From Phlebotomus papatasi (Eukaryota > Arthropoda > Insecta > Diptera > Psychodidae): a stretch of 64,000 nt of DNA. The position numbers and the translations under genes were made by a program. The DNA lies in NCBI RefSeq assembly GCF_024763615.1, contig NC_077223.1:88846627-88910626 (forward strand), in the 5' to 3' direction. How positions within the stretch are numbered: the stretch's first letter is position 1; the number at the start of each line of letters is the position of its first letter. The notes under the pieces are model-generated. The model was given only the letters and a program-made list of their open reading frames with translations. It did no database searches and was not told where the DNA came from. Shown here in pieces: positions 35,645-46,638 of this stretch.

Positions 35645-35856
35645 GGGGAAACTGGGGCACCACCAAACACGGGGTACCACCAAACAATAATTTCTATTTC
35701 TAAACTACTTGGACTATCTCGACCATTCCTTCAGTAGATAAGCATCCCTATAGTACCTATAAATTCCTATCGGTCTTATCCTCTGATATCCAATATCCGA
35801 TTAAAAAATCGCAGTGTTTGGTGGTACCCCGTATTTGGTGGTGCCCCAGTTTCCCC
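35645..35856. mobile_element. TA-flanked MITE, GGGGAAACTGGGGC ends
   Basis: 212 bp with inverted ends GGGGAAACTGGGGCACCACC then AAACACGGGGTACCACCAAAC, and a matching right end. TA lies at 35643-35644 and 35857-35858. It is inserted directly after the SINE's A-rich end. Confidence 0.7.
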
Positions 35857-35858
35857 TA

Positions 35859-36660
35859 ATTCATGTGTAGAAATCCCTTTGCGGGAAGGCCTTGTTCCTT
35901 CATGGAATTTTGTGCCAGCATTATTATTATTATTGTTGTTTTTAATTAAACCTTACAGGAATAATTTAAACAAGGATATAGCGAAATGCATCTCACTCTT
36001 CTACTCTCCTAAGAGTCTAGGAAAATCTCACTCAGTGGTTCGTTTCTGGGATAAAATCTGTTATAGTTACACCTGTTGTGTCTCAAATAGATAAAAAGTG
36101 TGGCAGATTTTAAATCTTACTTAAGGAAAAAGGACCTTTAAACCTGGAAAATTAGTTATTCTTCTGTATGATAGGTATTTTTTGGCTTGCAGATTATTAT
36201 GCTAGAAGTTAGCATTATGTGTCTTGGATAAATGCAACATCATTCACTTGATCTTAGAGAAATCAAAGTAAAGCACTTTTACATGAGGTCTTTAAAGAAA
36301 ACTAGTAAAAATAATAAAGATGAAATATGTTTACATCAGAATAATACAACAATAATAACAAGGCTAGATGTATTAACAAGTGCAACTAATAGAGCTTACT
36401 AGCTACACACACTGCAACATATTAAAACAAGTTGAGGAGATAATGGAAAAAAAATGATCGATTACATTTGTTGCTATTTCTGCAAAGTACTCAAACATCG
36501 TTGGAGCCAGCTAAGAGGTGATCAACACTGAAAAATTCCCACTATCATTACCTTTTCTCCCCCAAGTTGTACCTTTAGCTGTCTCTGCGATATGTGTAAA
36601 AATTGCTGTATGGGTGTATTAATGTGGTGTTATTATTGAATTTTATTTACACATATGTGC
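35859..36660. other. Intergenic, upstream of the LARP6-family promoter
   Basis: No gene was recognised. A short (ATT) run occurs at about 35921-35935. Confidence 0.45.
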
Positions 36661-36784
36661 ACTAAAGAGTGTAAAATTCCCTTGAAGAGTCGAAAAAGCG
36701 AGAGACTCGCGATTCGCGCGCGCTTTCAGAGTCGACGTGGTGCGCGAAAATGTTGATAGAGTGGTGGATGGTGGGAGTTGAGGA

Positions 36785-36821
36785 TATAAAACCGGCACGA
36801 ATTCATTGCACTATTTCAGTC
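36785..36821 (+). promoter_or_regulatory. Core promoter: TATA box plus initiator
   Basis: TATAAA at 36785-36790 is followed by the arthropod initiator TCAGTC at 36816-36821, putting the start site at the A at 36818, 33 nt after the first T. That is close to the usual spacing. The 120 bp upstream is the most GC-rich stretch nearby (ACTCGCGATTCGCGCGCGC). The nearest gene on this strand is the LARP6-family gene, 1.38 kb downstream. Confidence 0.6.
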
Positions 36822-38201
36822 TTTCAATTATTTCGAGTAGTGTAGAGGCACGCGAAGAGCCACCGAATTTTCTGCACATCATTTTTGTTATATATATATT
36901 TCTCAGCAAGATCACGAAGGTGTCTATTGAAGAGATCATTTAGGAGCTGCAGCATCCCAGAGAGCCTCAAGATCCGGTCTAAAGTTGATGATCATTGTGA
37001 GAGTGATTGGATTATAGTGATAAAAAAACGTTAAATTTGAATTTGTTAAAACCAGAATTGTGCTTGGACATTGAGAGACAAGTTTAAAAGAAGACGAGAA
37101 GTCAGTGGTGGTTCTGTGGTAGAAAAGTTAAAGCTAGGTCCTTGGATCCCTGACAAAGGAGAGTGGCAGTAGCTGACTTTTTGCTAATTAAAAAAAAAAG
37201 AATTTAAAAAAATTAAAAAAAGAAATAATTTGAAAGAGAAATCCAAAGTTACCAACAATCTTAAACCGATTTGCAGTTTGAAGAGTTAAAAAAAAGAAAG
37301 AAAAACCAAGAGTGAAGCAGAGCACATTTTGCCAGATCTTTTTGAGAAAGAGAGAGATCACTTATAAGAAAATCATCAACTTGAGACCCAAAGTCGTCAC
37401 GACACAGTGGAAAATAATCGCAAGAGAAAAGGCCGTCAAGTTCAGCGAGAAAAAGAATTGTCTGTACGAAATCGCATGGTTAAAGGTTCGAGAAAAGAAA
37501 GACTTTGAGTACCTTTTTTTTCTACATCTCTCTTCGTCTTGGCTGAAAAATACAAAAGAGAAGCCCAAGAGGTATATAAATTGTGAAAGTGCACGATTTA
37601 GTTACACTTCTACTGCTGCATACACCATAAACACAATAATTTATTTATAAAATAACCTTTTTTTTGCTCGGTGTGCCTGAAAGAGAAAAAGTAAGAGACT
37701 CTATAAAACTTCCAGTATTAATAAACCATAACTAATAGAAGCAGAAAAGAGAAAGAAATTAAAATAAAACAAAAAAAAATTTATGGAAAAAAAGTTAAAA
37801 ACATAAATTACACTGACTTAGCACGAAGTGAAACAATTTTTCGGGCAAAGGAGAGGTATATTATAGTCAAAAGATAGGTGGGAGTTGCTTTGAGGAATCA
37901 TTAGAAATAATTAGGGTGTAATTTAATTAATTGAAACAGTGATAATTGGCTGTGTGGAATTGTTACTATATATTTTTTTGTTAATAAAATAAAATAAAAG
38001 AGGCATTAGGAAAGAAAGGGTGGAATTCCTCGAATTTTCAACGCTAGATTATTGTTAAATTGATCGCAATATATTGCTGAATCTCACGAATTAACTGGTA
38101 CATTAAGTAGAAATTAGCCATACTATTTGCTTAGGTATTTTAATAGATAGACTCTGTTTAATTTTTTTTCTCTGTTGGAGGGAAGAGGAAGCGATAGAAG
38201 A
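36818..38201 (+). other. Putative 5' leader of the LARP6-family gene
   Basis: A purine-rich, A-rich stretch lacking long ATG-initiated frames links the promoter to the ATG at 38202. It could be one long exon or contain an intron: a T-rich tract at 38162-38176 ends in GGAG, a weak acceptor. The open frame at 37312-37650 starts at GTG and has no recognisable domain, so I do not call it a gene. Confidence 0.45.
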
Positions 38202-40331
38202 ATGTCTTCACCAGGGAAAGACTTAAATGCAAACGTCGTGCCAATTACACTGGCTGTTCCAGTTGGGCCTCCGGCTGTGCCTTATGATGTGGAAACACCT
38301 CAACCAGTCCCCAAGGATACCAAGGAGGAGTGTGAACTGATAAATTTACATGATGATCCTGCTGAGGATCTCGCAGAGATTGAATGTGAGAGAGCAGATG
38401 AAGCGAAAGAATTGGAGGAGATCCCACTGGACTATGAGGAAGAGGAACACGATAGTGTAAGTCCACTGATGATGGATAATCATACGATTCTCGAACACCA
38501 TGAATCCTACAAGGAGCTCGATGAGGGAAGCTTTGAGGAAGATGAGGATGTCCAGGTGTTTGAGCCACGACGAAAAACTCATATGAAGCACTCAGACACT
38601 AAAGACTCAATCAGCTCAATCGATAGCGACTTATCCCTTTCATACGATCGTCACACTGTTCAGGACACTCAGCATCTTCAAAACTCAGATTCCCTCTCCT
38701 CAGATGAGAATGCCAAGGATTCAGGATGCGAAGTTACCAAGAGGCAAGCCGATGATGACGAAAAGAAAGATCAGGATGAGCCCCCCATTGAGATCCCCAA
38801 CGATGAGATGTGCGATAAAATCATTGAACAAGTTGAATTCTACTTCTCCAATGATAACATCCTCAAGGATGCCTTCCTCCTCAAACATGTACGTCGCAAC
38901 AAGGAAGGTTTCGTCAGTCTCAAGCTCGTATCCAGCTTCAAGAGAGTCCGACAGTTAGTCAAGGACTGGAGAGTCGTAGGATATGCCATCAAAAAGAGGA
39001 GCCAAAGGATCGAACTCAATGATCTGGGAACAAAAATCCGTCGCCTCGAACCCCTACCCGTGTACGATGAAACAACTCCCTCACGAACTGTCGTGGCTAC
39101 AGATCTTCCCATCAGTCGCATGACCATCGAGAGGGTGTTCGATCTCTTTTCCAAATGTGGTGAAATCGCCCTGGTGCGCATCCTCCGGGTTGGTGGACCC
39201 ATCCCAGCAGATGTTCGTCAGTTCATTAACAAATACCCCGAACTGCAGCACAAGGAGTGTGCCCTGATTGAATTTCTGGAATCTCAATCGGCACGAAATG
39301 CTCAGGCTATGCCTGGGATGACGGTGTTGGAGATGGTGGCGCCCAAAAAGAAGACTGGCAAGAAGGCGCAAGTCACTCGCCTGATTGAGAACTGCAAGTC
39401 CACCGAAGCCGATATGGAGAGAAGTCGAGGCGGAGGTGCTGAGGACTCTTTCGCCAAATACCGTTTCAGGCGCACCCAATCAGGATACTACTCCAAGCCT
39501 GATCAGCCTGTTTATGTGCCACCCATGCGAAAGATGGCCTACAACAATGAGAATTATGATCATTTCAATGTTCGCCGTGGAAGTGCTGGAGCCTTCCAGC
39601 CCCTGGCTCCGGCAGATATGTCACCACCAATGCAGACACCTATGCAGATGCCTCAGATGCAACCCATGCATCCGATGCAGCCCATGCAACCGCCTCCAAT
39701 GGCGTTCAGTCGAAACAACTCCCTCTGCTCCGATGGCTACTCCAGTGCTTGTACGGATTCTCGTCGAGGATCTCAGTGTTCGGATTTATCCAGGCGCTTG
39801 TCTAACTGCTCAATTGGCTCTCGGAGATCTTCAACTTGCTCCGAGTGCTGCCCCAATTGCTCCAGACGAACATCCCAGTGTTCCAATCCAATGGATCCCT
39901 ATCGTCGCTTGTCGCAGTGCTCAGAACATGGATCACCTCGTAAATATTCCCTGGGGCAGACCTTTGAGAGGCGCCCCTCAAACGGTACTGTAGAGACCAA
40001 CTGGCGCCTTCCTGAGGATCGCGTAGCTGAATCACCAGTGAGTCCTCGCAAGTTCTCCAATGGCTTCGATCCCATGAGGAAACTTTCAGCCGGAGCTGAG
40101 GAATATATCAATGGCAGGAGAATCTCTACGGACAGTGGATACGATCGTAAGCACTCAATTGGATCAGATTGTAGTGCTTCACGATCACGAAGCGGAAGCT
40201 TCATCTGTGGCGCTCACAATCCTCCCATTCAGGAACAGCAGATGATCGTACGATCACCAGTGGCTCCCGATGGGACAAGAGGCTTCGCGGCAAGAACTCG
40301 AAAAATGGGTCAAATACTGCCACCCGTGTGA
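38202..40331 (+). CDS. achl: La-related protein 6 (LARP6) family, Achilles-like
   Basis: RNA-binding protein of 709 residues from the first ATG (A at -3). An in-frame TTG upstream is not a plausible eukaryotic start. Residues 1-190 are acidic and disordered. Residues ~200-281 are a La motif: the canonical QVEFYFSNDN...KDAFLLKHVRRNK...DWR block fits LARP6 rather than genuine La. Residues ~293-390 are the RRM-like domain ending in a Lys-rich stretch. Residues ~473-502 are Met/Pro-rich. Residues ~455-650 hold about twelve RRxS/RKxS sites, several as RRxSxCS. Residues ~680-695 (RSPVAPDGTRGF) are a SUZ-C-type motif. LARP6 proteins bind RNA and control translation. Fly Achilles (CG17386) is a clock-regulated neuronal member, which is my basis for the symbol. 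The last ~15 residues are probably an out-of-frame artefact of a 1-nt indel near 40287. Confidence 0.9.
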   Translation: MSSPGKDLNANVVPITLAVPVGPPAVPYDVETPQPVPKDTKEECELINLHDDPAEDLAEIECERADEAKELEEIPLDYEEEEHDSVSPLMMDNHTILEHHESYKELDEGSFEEDEDVQVFEPRRKTHMKHSDTKDSISSIDSDLSLSYDRHTVQDTQHLQNSDSLSSDENAKDSGCEVTKRQADDDEKKDQDEPPIEIPNDEMCDKIIEQVEFYFSNDNILKDAFLLKHVRRNKEGFVSLKLVSSFKRVRQLVKDWRVVGYAIKKRSQRIELNDLGTKIRRLEPLPVYDETTPSRTVVATDLPISRMTIERVFDLFSKCGEIALVRILRVGGPIPADVRQFINKYPELQHKECALIEFLESQSARNAQAMPGMTVLEMVAPKKKTGKKAQVTRLIENCKSTEADMERSRGGGAEDSFAKYRFRRTQSGYYSKPDQPVYVPPMRKMAYNNENYDHFNVRRGSAGAFQPLAPADMSPPMQTPMQMPQMQPMHPMQPMQPPPMAFSRNNSLCSDGYSSACTDSRRGSQCSDLSRRLSNCSIGSRRSSTCSECCPNCSRRTSQCSNPMDPYRRLSQCSEHGSPRKYSLGQTFERRPSNGTVETNWRLPEDRVAESPVSPRKFSNGFDPMRKLSAGAEEYINGRRISTDSGYDRKHSIGSDCSASRSRSGSFICGAHNPPIQEQQMIVRSPVAPDGTRGFAARTRKMGQILPPV

Positions 40332-40433
40332 AGATCACTGATTACGACGTCCCACCGTCTGCTTCGCAATTCAAGTCCGCCTTCTCAAGTAATTTATTAG
40401 ACCAATCGCTTCCCTATCCCCCTCAAGATACAG
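40289..40433 (+). CDS. achl: Likely true C-terminal continuation of the LARP6-family protein
   Basis: Just after the GTRGF codons (to 40286), a shift of one base (one base seems missing at 40287-40288) opens a frame that runs past the apparent stop. It has good codon bias and reads GGKNSKNGSNTATRV, then KITDYDVPPSASQF, then KSAFSSNLLDQSLPYPPQDT. It meets TAA at 40436, directly after a possible splice donor (ACAG then GTTAAG at 40434). It could be a sequencing indel, a real frameshift allele, or chance. I favour an indel. Confidence 0.45.
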
Positions 40434-40636
40434 GTTAAGATATTATTACTTATTAACTGATTGAGCTAAAATTTGCCTCTAATCACTATTTTTTATTGGA
40501 GAAATTGCTGCAACATTATATTTTATTATTATTCTATTCTTTATTTAAATAATTTTTATGTCGAGAAAGTCAGAATATCTGATGGGCTTGTCCCTGATAG
40601 CATAAAGAAAGAGATTGATTCTCAATTTTTTTTTAG

Positions 40637-40665
40637 GAACAGAACCTCGAAAAGAAAATATTTGA
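40637..40665 (+). CDS. achl: Possible tiny last exon of the LARP6-family gene
   Basis: A strong acceptor (TTTTTTTTTAG ending at 40636) follows the donor at 40434, giving a 203-bp intron. The phase joins G from 40433 with GA to read GTEPRKENI then TGA. The phase fit is encouraging but the exon is short and unconfirmed. Confidence 0.25.
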
Positions 40666-40937
40666 AATAATATTTATTATGATAGAGAAACCTTGTTATT
40701 TGCATAAGATCGATTGTAAGGTGTTTAAATGTGAGACCATTGTCAGTAAGAATTGTTATTGATTTTGTAGAGAGAGACTTGTAATATTAAAAAAAAATAT
40801 TTCAATTGAAACAGGTGTCTGTTTTATAACTACCCCAAGGACTATTCTCTGAGATCTTGTCACCATATAGAGGAAGGTCTTGGGAGGACAACGAGATCGT
40901 GTTGATGGTTGTAAGTCGTTGTAGTTGTGAAAAAATC

Positions 40938-41030
40938 CACGTGCTCGCAGTTCTTGACCTTTTGAAATGCACAGTGTCTCAATAAATTTTCGCATCATCG
41001 CGTCTTTGTGCGTAGAAGGTGAAGCACGTG
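40938..41030. promoter_or_regulatory. Two CACGTG E-boxes downstream of the LARP6-family gene
   Basis: Palindromic CACGTG occurs at 40938-40943 and 41025-41030, 87 bp apart. This motif is bound by bHLH factors, including CLK/CYC in flies. Single CACGTG sites by chance are expected in 64 kb (others at about 10306 and 16618), so function is only a possibility. Confidence 0.2.
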
Positions 41031-41092
41031 AAGATTCTGCCAGATTGAAGATGTTTTGGGGGGCAAGAGTACTATTTTTGGCACTCAATAAA
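40981..41092 (+). terminator. Candidate polyadenylation signals
   Basis: AATAAA at 40981-40986 and at 41087-41092 lie 650-760 bp beyond the LARP6-family stop, in the right orientation. AATAAA is frequent in AT-rich DNA, so either, both or neither may be used. Confidence 0.3.
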
Positions 41093-41640
41093 ACGTGCGA
41101 CACGATTCGAGAAAGCCACAGAATTCTATCAGCATACGTAAATAGTGGATTCTATGTATGCGTCGTCGGTTATTTAATGATCACAGCGATCAATGTCACG
41201 GCCTTGAGAGACGATCAATGACCAGCCAAAGCTCACAACATACTGATCCTCATCTCTTCAACGCGAGATGCTGCCGCCAGAGTTTGAGTCTAGGCTAAAA
41301 GCTCGAGCTTTGAAGTGATCGCGAGTGCTCTCGAAAAGTCGCATGAGATCACAAATGATCACCATTGAAATTATATAGAAGTTTATTCGACTTTAAAATA
41401 AATATTGAACAAAAACTTTCAGTTGGCAAATTAGAAGTTTAATATTTAAAAATAATTATATTGATAAATTATTTTGGTCAATTAATGATCCAAAATTGAC
41501 CAGCTATCATTTTAATCCATTCTTAAGTCGCCAAGATGGTTCATAACTTCTTATTAATTTTCCCATTGCCAGGAAGTGTTAAAGATTTGGGTAATAAATT
41601 CAGATTACCATATTTTTGTTAGGAATTTTAGTTATACCTA

Positions 41641-41855
41641 AAGGAGAATTCTGTAGCCATATGACAATGTCATATGACAAATTTTCGTGGTAAAACACGG
41701 GAGTAGAGCAACAATAAAGCCTAATGAGCATGAAATGGCTGTTGCAATGAGCTCTATGAAGCTTCAGGTAACTGATATGAGTCAGATTTACAATTACTTC
41801 TTCCGAATGTTTTAAGATTGTCATATAACATTGTCATTTTGCTATAGAATTCCCT
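41641..41855. mobile_element. MITE, GGAGAATTCTGTAGC ends
   Basis: GGAGAATTCTGTAGCCATAT then GACAATGTCATATGACAA is mirrored by TTGTCATATAACATTGTCAT then GCTATAGAATTCCC. About 215 bp. Same family as 23563-24303. The borders are approximate. Confidence 0.6.
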
Positions 41856-42969
41856 TACTGGTAAGGCAAATCAAATTTCATATTGAAACGATATCATAAA
41901 TTTTTGATGATTGAAATTAGATATTTATTTTAACAACATGAAATAATTTGAATAACGAATACGAGAAATTGAAGATTTTGAAAAAGATTATCTTTCTTTT
42001 TTCTTAAAATTAATATTGCTATTATAAATTTTCTATATATATTGCTATTGTAAGTTTTCCTATTCCTAATAGTGCTATAGTGAATTATTATTAATTAATC
42101 TATTAATAATTTTGTATATTAAAATTATTCTTTAATAATTTTGTAATGTAACTTCTATTTTGGTAAAATGTTAGGTCAGCATGGAAGCTTAAGATCTGTA
42201 AAGATCAAAAGGTAAGAAACTAGCGAAGATAGATTAACTTAATTTTGCATATATTGCACAAAATATATTAATAAGATCAAGTATAACGTTATATATCCAT
42301 AACCTCAAAATATTATAGATTACGAATAGTCTTCCAAGAAGACATGAAATAAATAAATATTTCCAACGAGAGTGATTAGTATCAATTAAAATGCTATTTT
42401 TTTAACTTGACATGCGGAAATATTAATAATACTGCAATTCAAAAATTTTTCAATGTGCTTTGATTTTTCAAGAAGATTAATTTGAGGAAATCCCCGGTGC
42501 ATATCTTTTTAATTTCGTACTCAATTAATTTGGAAGGAAATACAGATGTGTTTCTGTAATTTGCCAAAAAATAGCAATAGGATGTGCGAAATTTGTCTTA
42601 TTTCCATTTTGCATATATTTGGTATTATTACTAACTGTTAAGAATCTTTAGAAAAAAAAATACTTTTCAATTAAAACAATACGGAAAATAAATATAAAAT
42701 AGATGTTAATATTTTACTTAAGCAATGAATAAACAGATTAAACAACCTTACAAAAATTAAGAGACGCGTTGGGGTGTATAAGCTGACAATTTCGAAAATA
42801 TTCCTTAAAAAATTTATATTAGTTTTCTATTTTTTATATCCAATGCTAATGATGTTTTACATTTTTTAAATTTACCTTTCAGTTTTTATACATACTTGTT
42901 GGTGCGTTAATAGCATTTAGAAACGTTAAAAGTAACTTGATGAATGTTTACTTCATGTCAAAAAAATGC
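41856..42969. other. Intergenic, nothing recognised
   Basis: Very AT-rich with no supported feature. Confidence 0.45.
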
Positions 42970-43454
42970 ATATCGCTCCTTGAAAAGTACAATGGGGTAA
43001 CTCAATCTGAGCTATTTTTCAGGAGACAGCATGAAAAATTCATTTTGGATGATAAGTAAATAATTATCTCAGTTTAATGACTCTGACATCGATGTTTGAA
43101 TTAATATCTCAACTTTCATTTTTTTCTCTTTTCAAAATATGTTTTTTTTCTGAGTTGGTTCCTTGTCACTCTAAGTGATGAGCACATTTTTCTGAAATAA
43201 GAATGATAAGGGATCAATTACAAAAGTTAGTCCCTTGTTTCACAAATGTAAACGATAAATCTATTTTGTACTCCTTAACTTCAAACGAAATTGCACAAAC
43301 AATCAAACAGTAAAATTTTGGAAACTTTTTTTTAATTATGAGATTTAAAGACTTATAATATCTTAAAATTTATTAAATTGTCTTTCCAAGTGCAATAAAA
43401 TATCAAAATAGCAAAAAACTGAGTTAGTCCCTTGCAATTTTCAAGGAGCGATAT
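42970..43454. mobile_element. MITE, ATATCGCTCCTTG ends
   Basis: The left end, ATATCGCTCCTTGAAAAGTA, is mirrored by the right end, AATTTTCAAGGAGCGATAT. The inverted match continues as GGGGTAACTCA/TGAGTTAGTCCC. About 485 bp; the target duplication is unclear. Confidence 0.55.
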
Positions 43455-43770
43455 TACAATTTAAAATTGTTTTTACAATTAAAATTAATTACATAACACA
43501 AGTGAATACGTTTTCAGTATTATTTTAGAGCATTTTTTAATACAGGCTAAAAGTTCAGTAGAATTTTAAGTATATTGCTAAATTAGTAAAATAAAAATAA
43601 TAAAATAAAATAAGTATTGCAAGTCACTAATAAAATGTTTTTAAAAAGATTGTTTCAATAGAAATTACGAGAAAGTTCAAAGCTTATGATGCTGGCACAT
43701 TTTTTCAATTGAGTAACATTAAATTGATTAAAATTTCACCTCTTACTCTTTCAAACCGAAATCAGATATA

Positions 43771-46018
43771 GGGGAAAGTGCCCATGTTTGATACTGTAAA
43801 ATGATTTTCAAGGTTTGTGATTTTTTTTTGATTAACACACAAACCAAAGCGATTCTTCCATTATGACAAAAAAATGTCTCACTTATTAGGTTCATAATCC
43901 CACCTCAAATAATTCCTGAAAAACCTTAGATTTTCCTCAAGAAGAAAATAGAAATTCAGTGGCGATTTTTATACAAGTTGGGTCCGGGGCCTTCCTGTAT
44001 AATAATTGATTCGACAATTCGGAGGCCCATTTTCACCAAGATGAATAAAAACAAATAACAAAGTAATAAGGTGGGCCAGATCGGGTTGGTGATGACGTAG
44101 ATACTTTTTGGAGGTTATGTCAAAAATCATCTGTTCGTGACTCGCGCCAAAATCTCATGCGAATACATTTCTATAAAATGTTGGGAATATATCAAAATTA
44201 TTAGTTTAATTGTTAACAGTAATGACTATTTTTATTAATTAAACTAATATTTGATGTTCTTTATAATTTTTTCATACTTTTTTGCCACAAAATTCCACTG
44301 GACAAAACATATTTCCACGAAACCCGGCAGACCATACACCATATAAACAAATCACAAATGTGTCAGAACATTCAATACTGATATAATTTTGGAAAAACTC
44401 AGAATAAGTAAAATAGCACAGAATTCAAAGCATAAAAATCACGTAGAATACCAAATTGATATTAAATTCCGAGTTCAGACATTTTCAACAAAAAGCAAAT
44501 ATTAATTTTCTTTAATTTCGAAAGACTTCTACAACAGTTCTAAGGACGAATAAATCTATTTCCCCCATTAAAATTTCAACATTTTTCGTATTGTGTTAAA
44601 TTAAAAAAAAAAAAAACAAGAAAAATTATGAAGTTATTTTTTCCAACACTTTAGCGAGAATTCTATCACACATACCAATATACTTTCCTCTAAAATCTAT
44701 CAGATATGAGTTTCTAAAAATCTATCTATCTATCAGGTATGAGTTTTTTCAGAAAATTTTATTTAACTATCAAGAGCAATTCAGAAAAGAAATTTAAGGT
44801 GATATTTGAATTCTCAACTTATGGTTCTTTCAGTACTATTTTACGACAATTTTGGATCTTATATTACATAATTAGTGTATAGTATAATTTTGAATGCAAT
44901 CTTTAAACATATTAGCTGCAAAATAAGATTAAATTTTAAAATTTAACAATGGAAAATCGATTTAAGGAAATTATTGAGTTTAATGGCATATGGACGATAT
45001 TTTATCCTAGGCAATTTTAATATCATACCCAATGTGGTCATATAAGTAAAAATGTGTTTTTTAAAATCAAAATTTATCATATTATACTTATTTGAAGTTC
45101 GTTAGCTGAGGAACAATAAATATATTTCCATTTATGAAGAAAAATAATTAATCTTTGCATAATTATTCGACTCTTATTTTTCTACTACAAATGTTTGACA
45201 AATCTGAGTTGTCCACACTGTACCAGTCGGGTAAAGTATCTACGTCACTGGCAGTTCGATTTGGCCCACCTTATACTTGAAACATCTTGCATTTTCACTG
45301 TAAAAATTTTACCGGATACAAAAAAATGCATATCAATATTTAGACGGAACTCTAATCTATCTGCTGAAATCGTTTGTAAGACTGGTTATTAGTTTTAAAA
45401 TCACTCTTATGTAATTTTTCTAAGCCATGTTTTTATGACATTAGGGCGCTAGCGAAAACAATTATTTCACTTTGAGTCCATGAAAATGTCACTCTGCAAC
45501 CTTAAAATTCAGGCAAGAGGGTTGAAGTATATGTCAATTGTCGATAATATTGGAGGATTACAATAGGTGTAATTATGAAAGAATCACATCTAATGATAGA
45601 GTTGCCACATTAAAATTATCATTCATGGAACCTTCTTAAAATATAGGATGGACACAGGTAGAATTTATGAATTTGTCACCACCATCAAAAACAGTGTCCC
45701 CAAGTAAAAATATTTTTACATTAATATTAATACTGATAAACCCTCTATGTGCCTATGGTAGTAGTTTTCCTGAACAGCGACATTAATTAATAAATAATTA
45801 TGAAATATCATGTATCGAAATTACAGTTTTGGACCCATTTTAGATTTTTGCTTCCTGAAACTAGAAAAAAAGAGCTGGGATCCTAATTTTTTTTTAGGAA
45901 ATGTGAGTCTTAGGACCAGCTATTAAAATATATTGCTATGAGTCACAATTATGGATTAACGTAGGAAAAAAATAGTTTATATCAAGCTTGGATCGTATCA
46001 AACATGGGCACTTTCCCC
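43771..46018. mobile_element. TA-flanked element, GGGGAAAGTGCCC ends, with nested insertion
   Basis: Perfect inverted ends GGGGAAAGTGCCCATGTTTG and CAAACATGGGCACTTTCCCC, continuing with ATAC/GTAT. TA flanks lie at 43769-43770 and 46019-46020. The total is 2248 bp, of which 1203 bp belong to the element inside. No intact transposase frame. Confidence 0.7.
44069..45271. mobile_element. TA-flanked element, AGGTGGGCC ends, nested
   Basis: Ends AGGTGGGCCAGATCG and CGATTTGGCCCACCT. An inner inverted block is ACGTAGATACTTT/AAAGTATCTACGT. TA flanks lie at 44067-44068 and 45272-45273. 1203 bp, no recognisable protein. Confidence 0.65.
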
Positions 46019-46165
46019 TACATCTGAAAAACGCTACTGGCATTCCCAGAGGGTCCAGAGTTTCGACTCAAATTGTAGTGAAGAACTCATGATATCAGCT
46101 TCAAAAATTCAAAAGTTCAGCATCTTGTCAGTGCCCTGAGTAAACTGCTCCTGCTACGTTATGCC

Positions 46166-46195
46166 CTACTAGACACACTTACAACTTAATATTTT
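46166..46195. repeat. Solo left end of the TGCCCTAGACACAC family
   Basis: TGCCCTACTAGACACACTTA with CAACTTAA is the family's left terminus; no right end follows. Confidence 0.4.
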
Positions 46196-46297
46196 TATAT
46201 GCCACTAATTACTTAATTACAGGCAAGCCCCTAAATTATGATGCGTTAAAATTATGCACCTCTCTGGTCATATAAAAATTGTCAATATTCTTATGTA

Positions 46298-46636
46298 CAG
46301 TAGACTCCCGCTAATTCGGCTCTTTTACGATCGGGCTACTTTTTAATTCGGGCAGCAGTTACATTTGAAAAAAGTTTGTTGTCATTTTTCAAGTTTGATT
46401 ATGATTATAAAATGAATCAAATATACTTAAATTTGGCATGGTTTGTCTTAGTTTTGATTTGATTTTGCATTATTAAGGAATTTTCATGCAATTTACGATA
46501 TTATGAGTGTGTAAACTTAATATGTGTATGCAGATGAATTATAAATCGTTGCATTTCAAAAAATTTGTCGCCTGAATTTTTCTTTAATTCGGGTGACATT
46601 TTGGTCCCAAATGCCCGAATTTGAGAGCATCTACTG
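46298..46636. mobile_element. Pogo/Tigger-type MITE, CAGTAGACTCCCGCTAATTC ends
   Basis: 339 bp. The left end is CAGTAGACTCCCGCTAATTC then GGC. The right end, read inward, is CAGTAGATGCTCTCAAATTC then GGGC. TA lies at 46296-46297 and 46637-46638. CAGTAGA...CTC...AATTCGG ends are typical of pogo-like elements (family knowledge). It has no transposase. Confidence 0.7.
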
Positions 46637-46638
46637 TA

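Noticed and set aside
37312..37650. 112-codon frame in the LARP6 leader
   Set aside because: Starts at GTG, has no domain, and lies in A-rich leader sequence.
38175..38201. Upstream extension of the LARP6 frame to a TTG
   Set aside because: TTG is not a plausible start in an animal gene; the ATG at 38202 has a good context.
38245..40204. Several opposite-strand or shifted frames over the LARP6 coding region
   Set aside because: Shadows of the long, codon-biased LARP6 frame.
40967..41221. 84-codon frame after the LARP6 gene
   Set aside because: Overlaps candidate poly(A) signals and has no recognisable domain or splice link.
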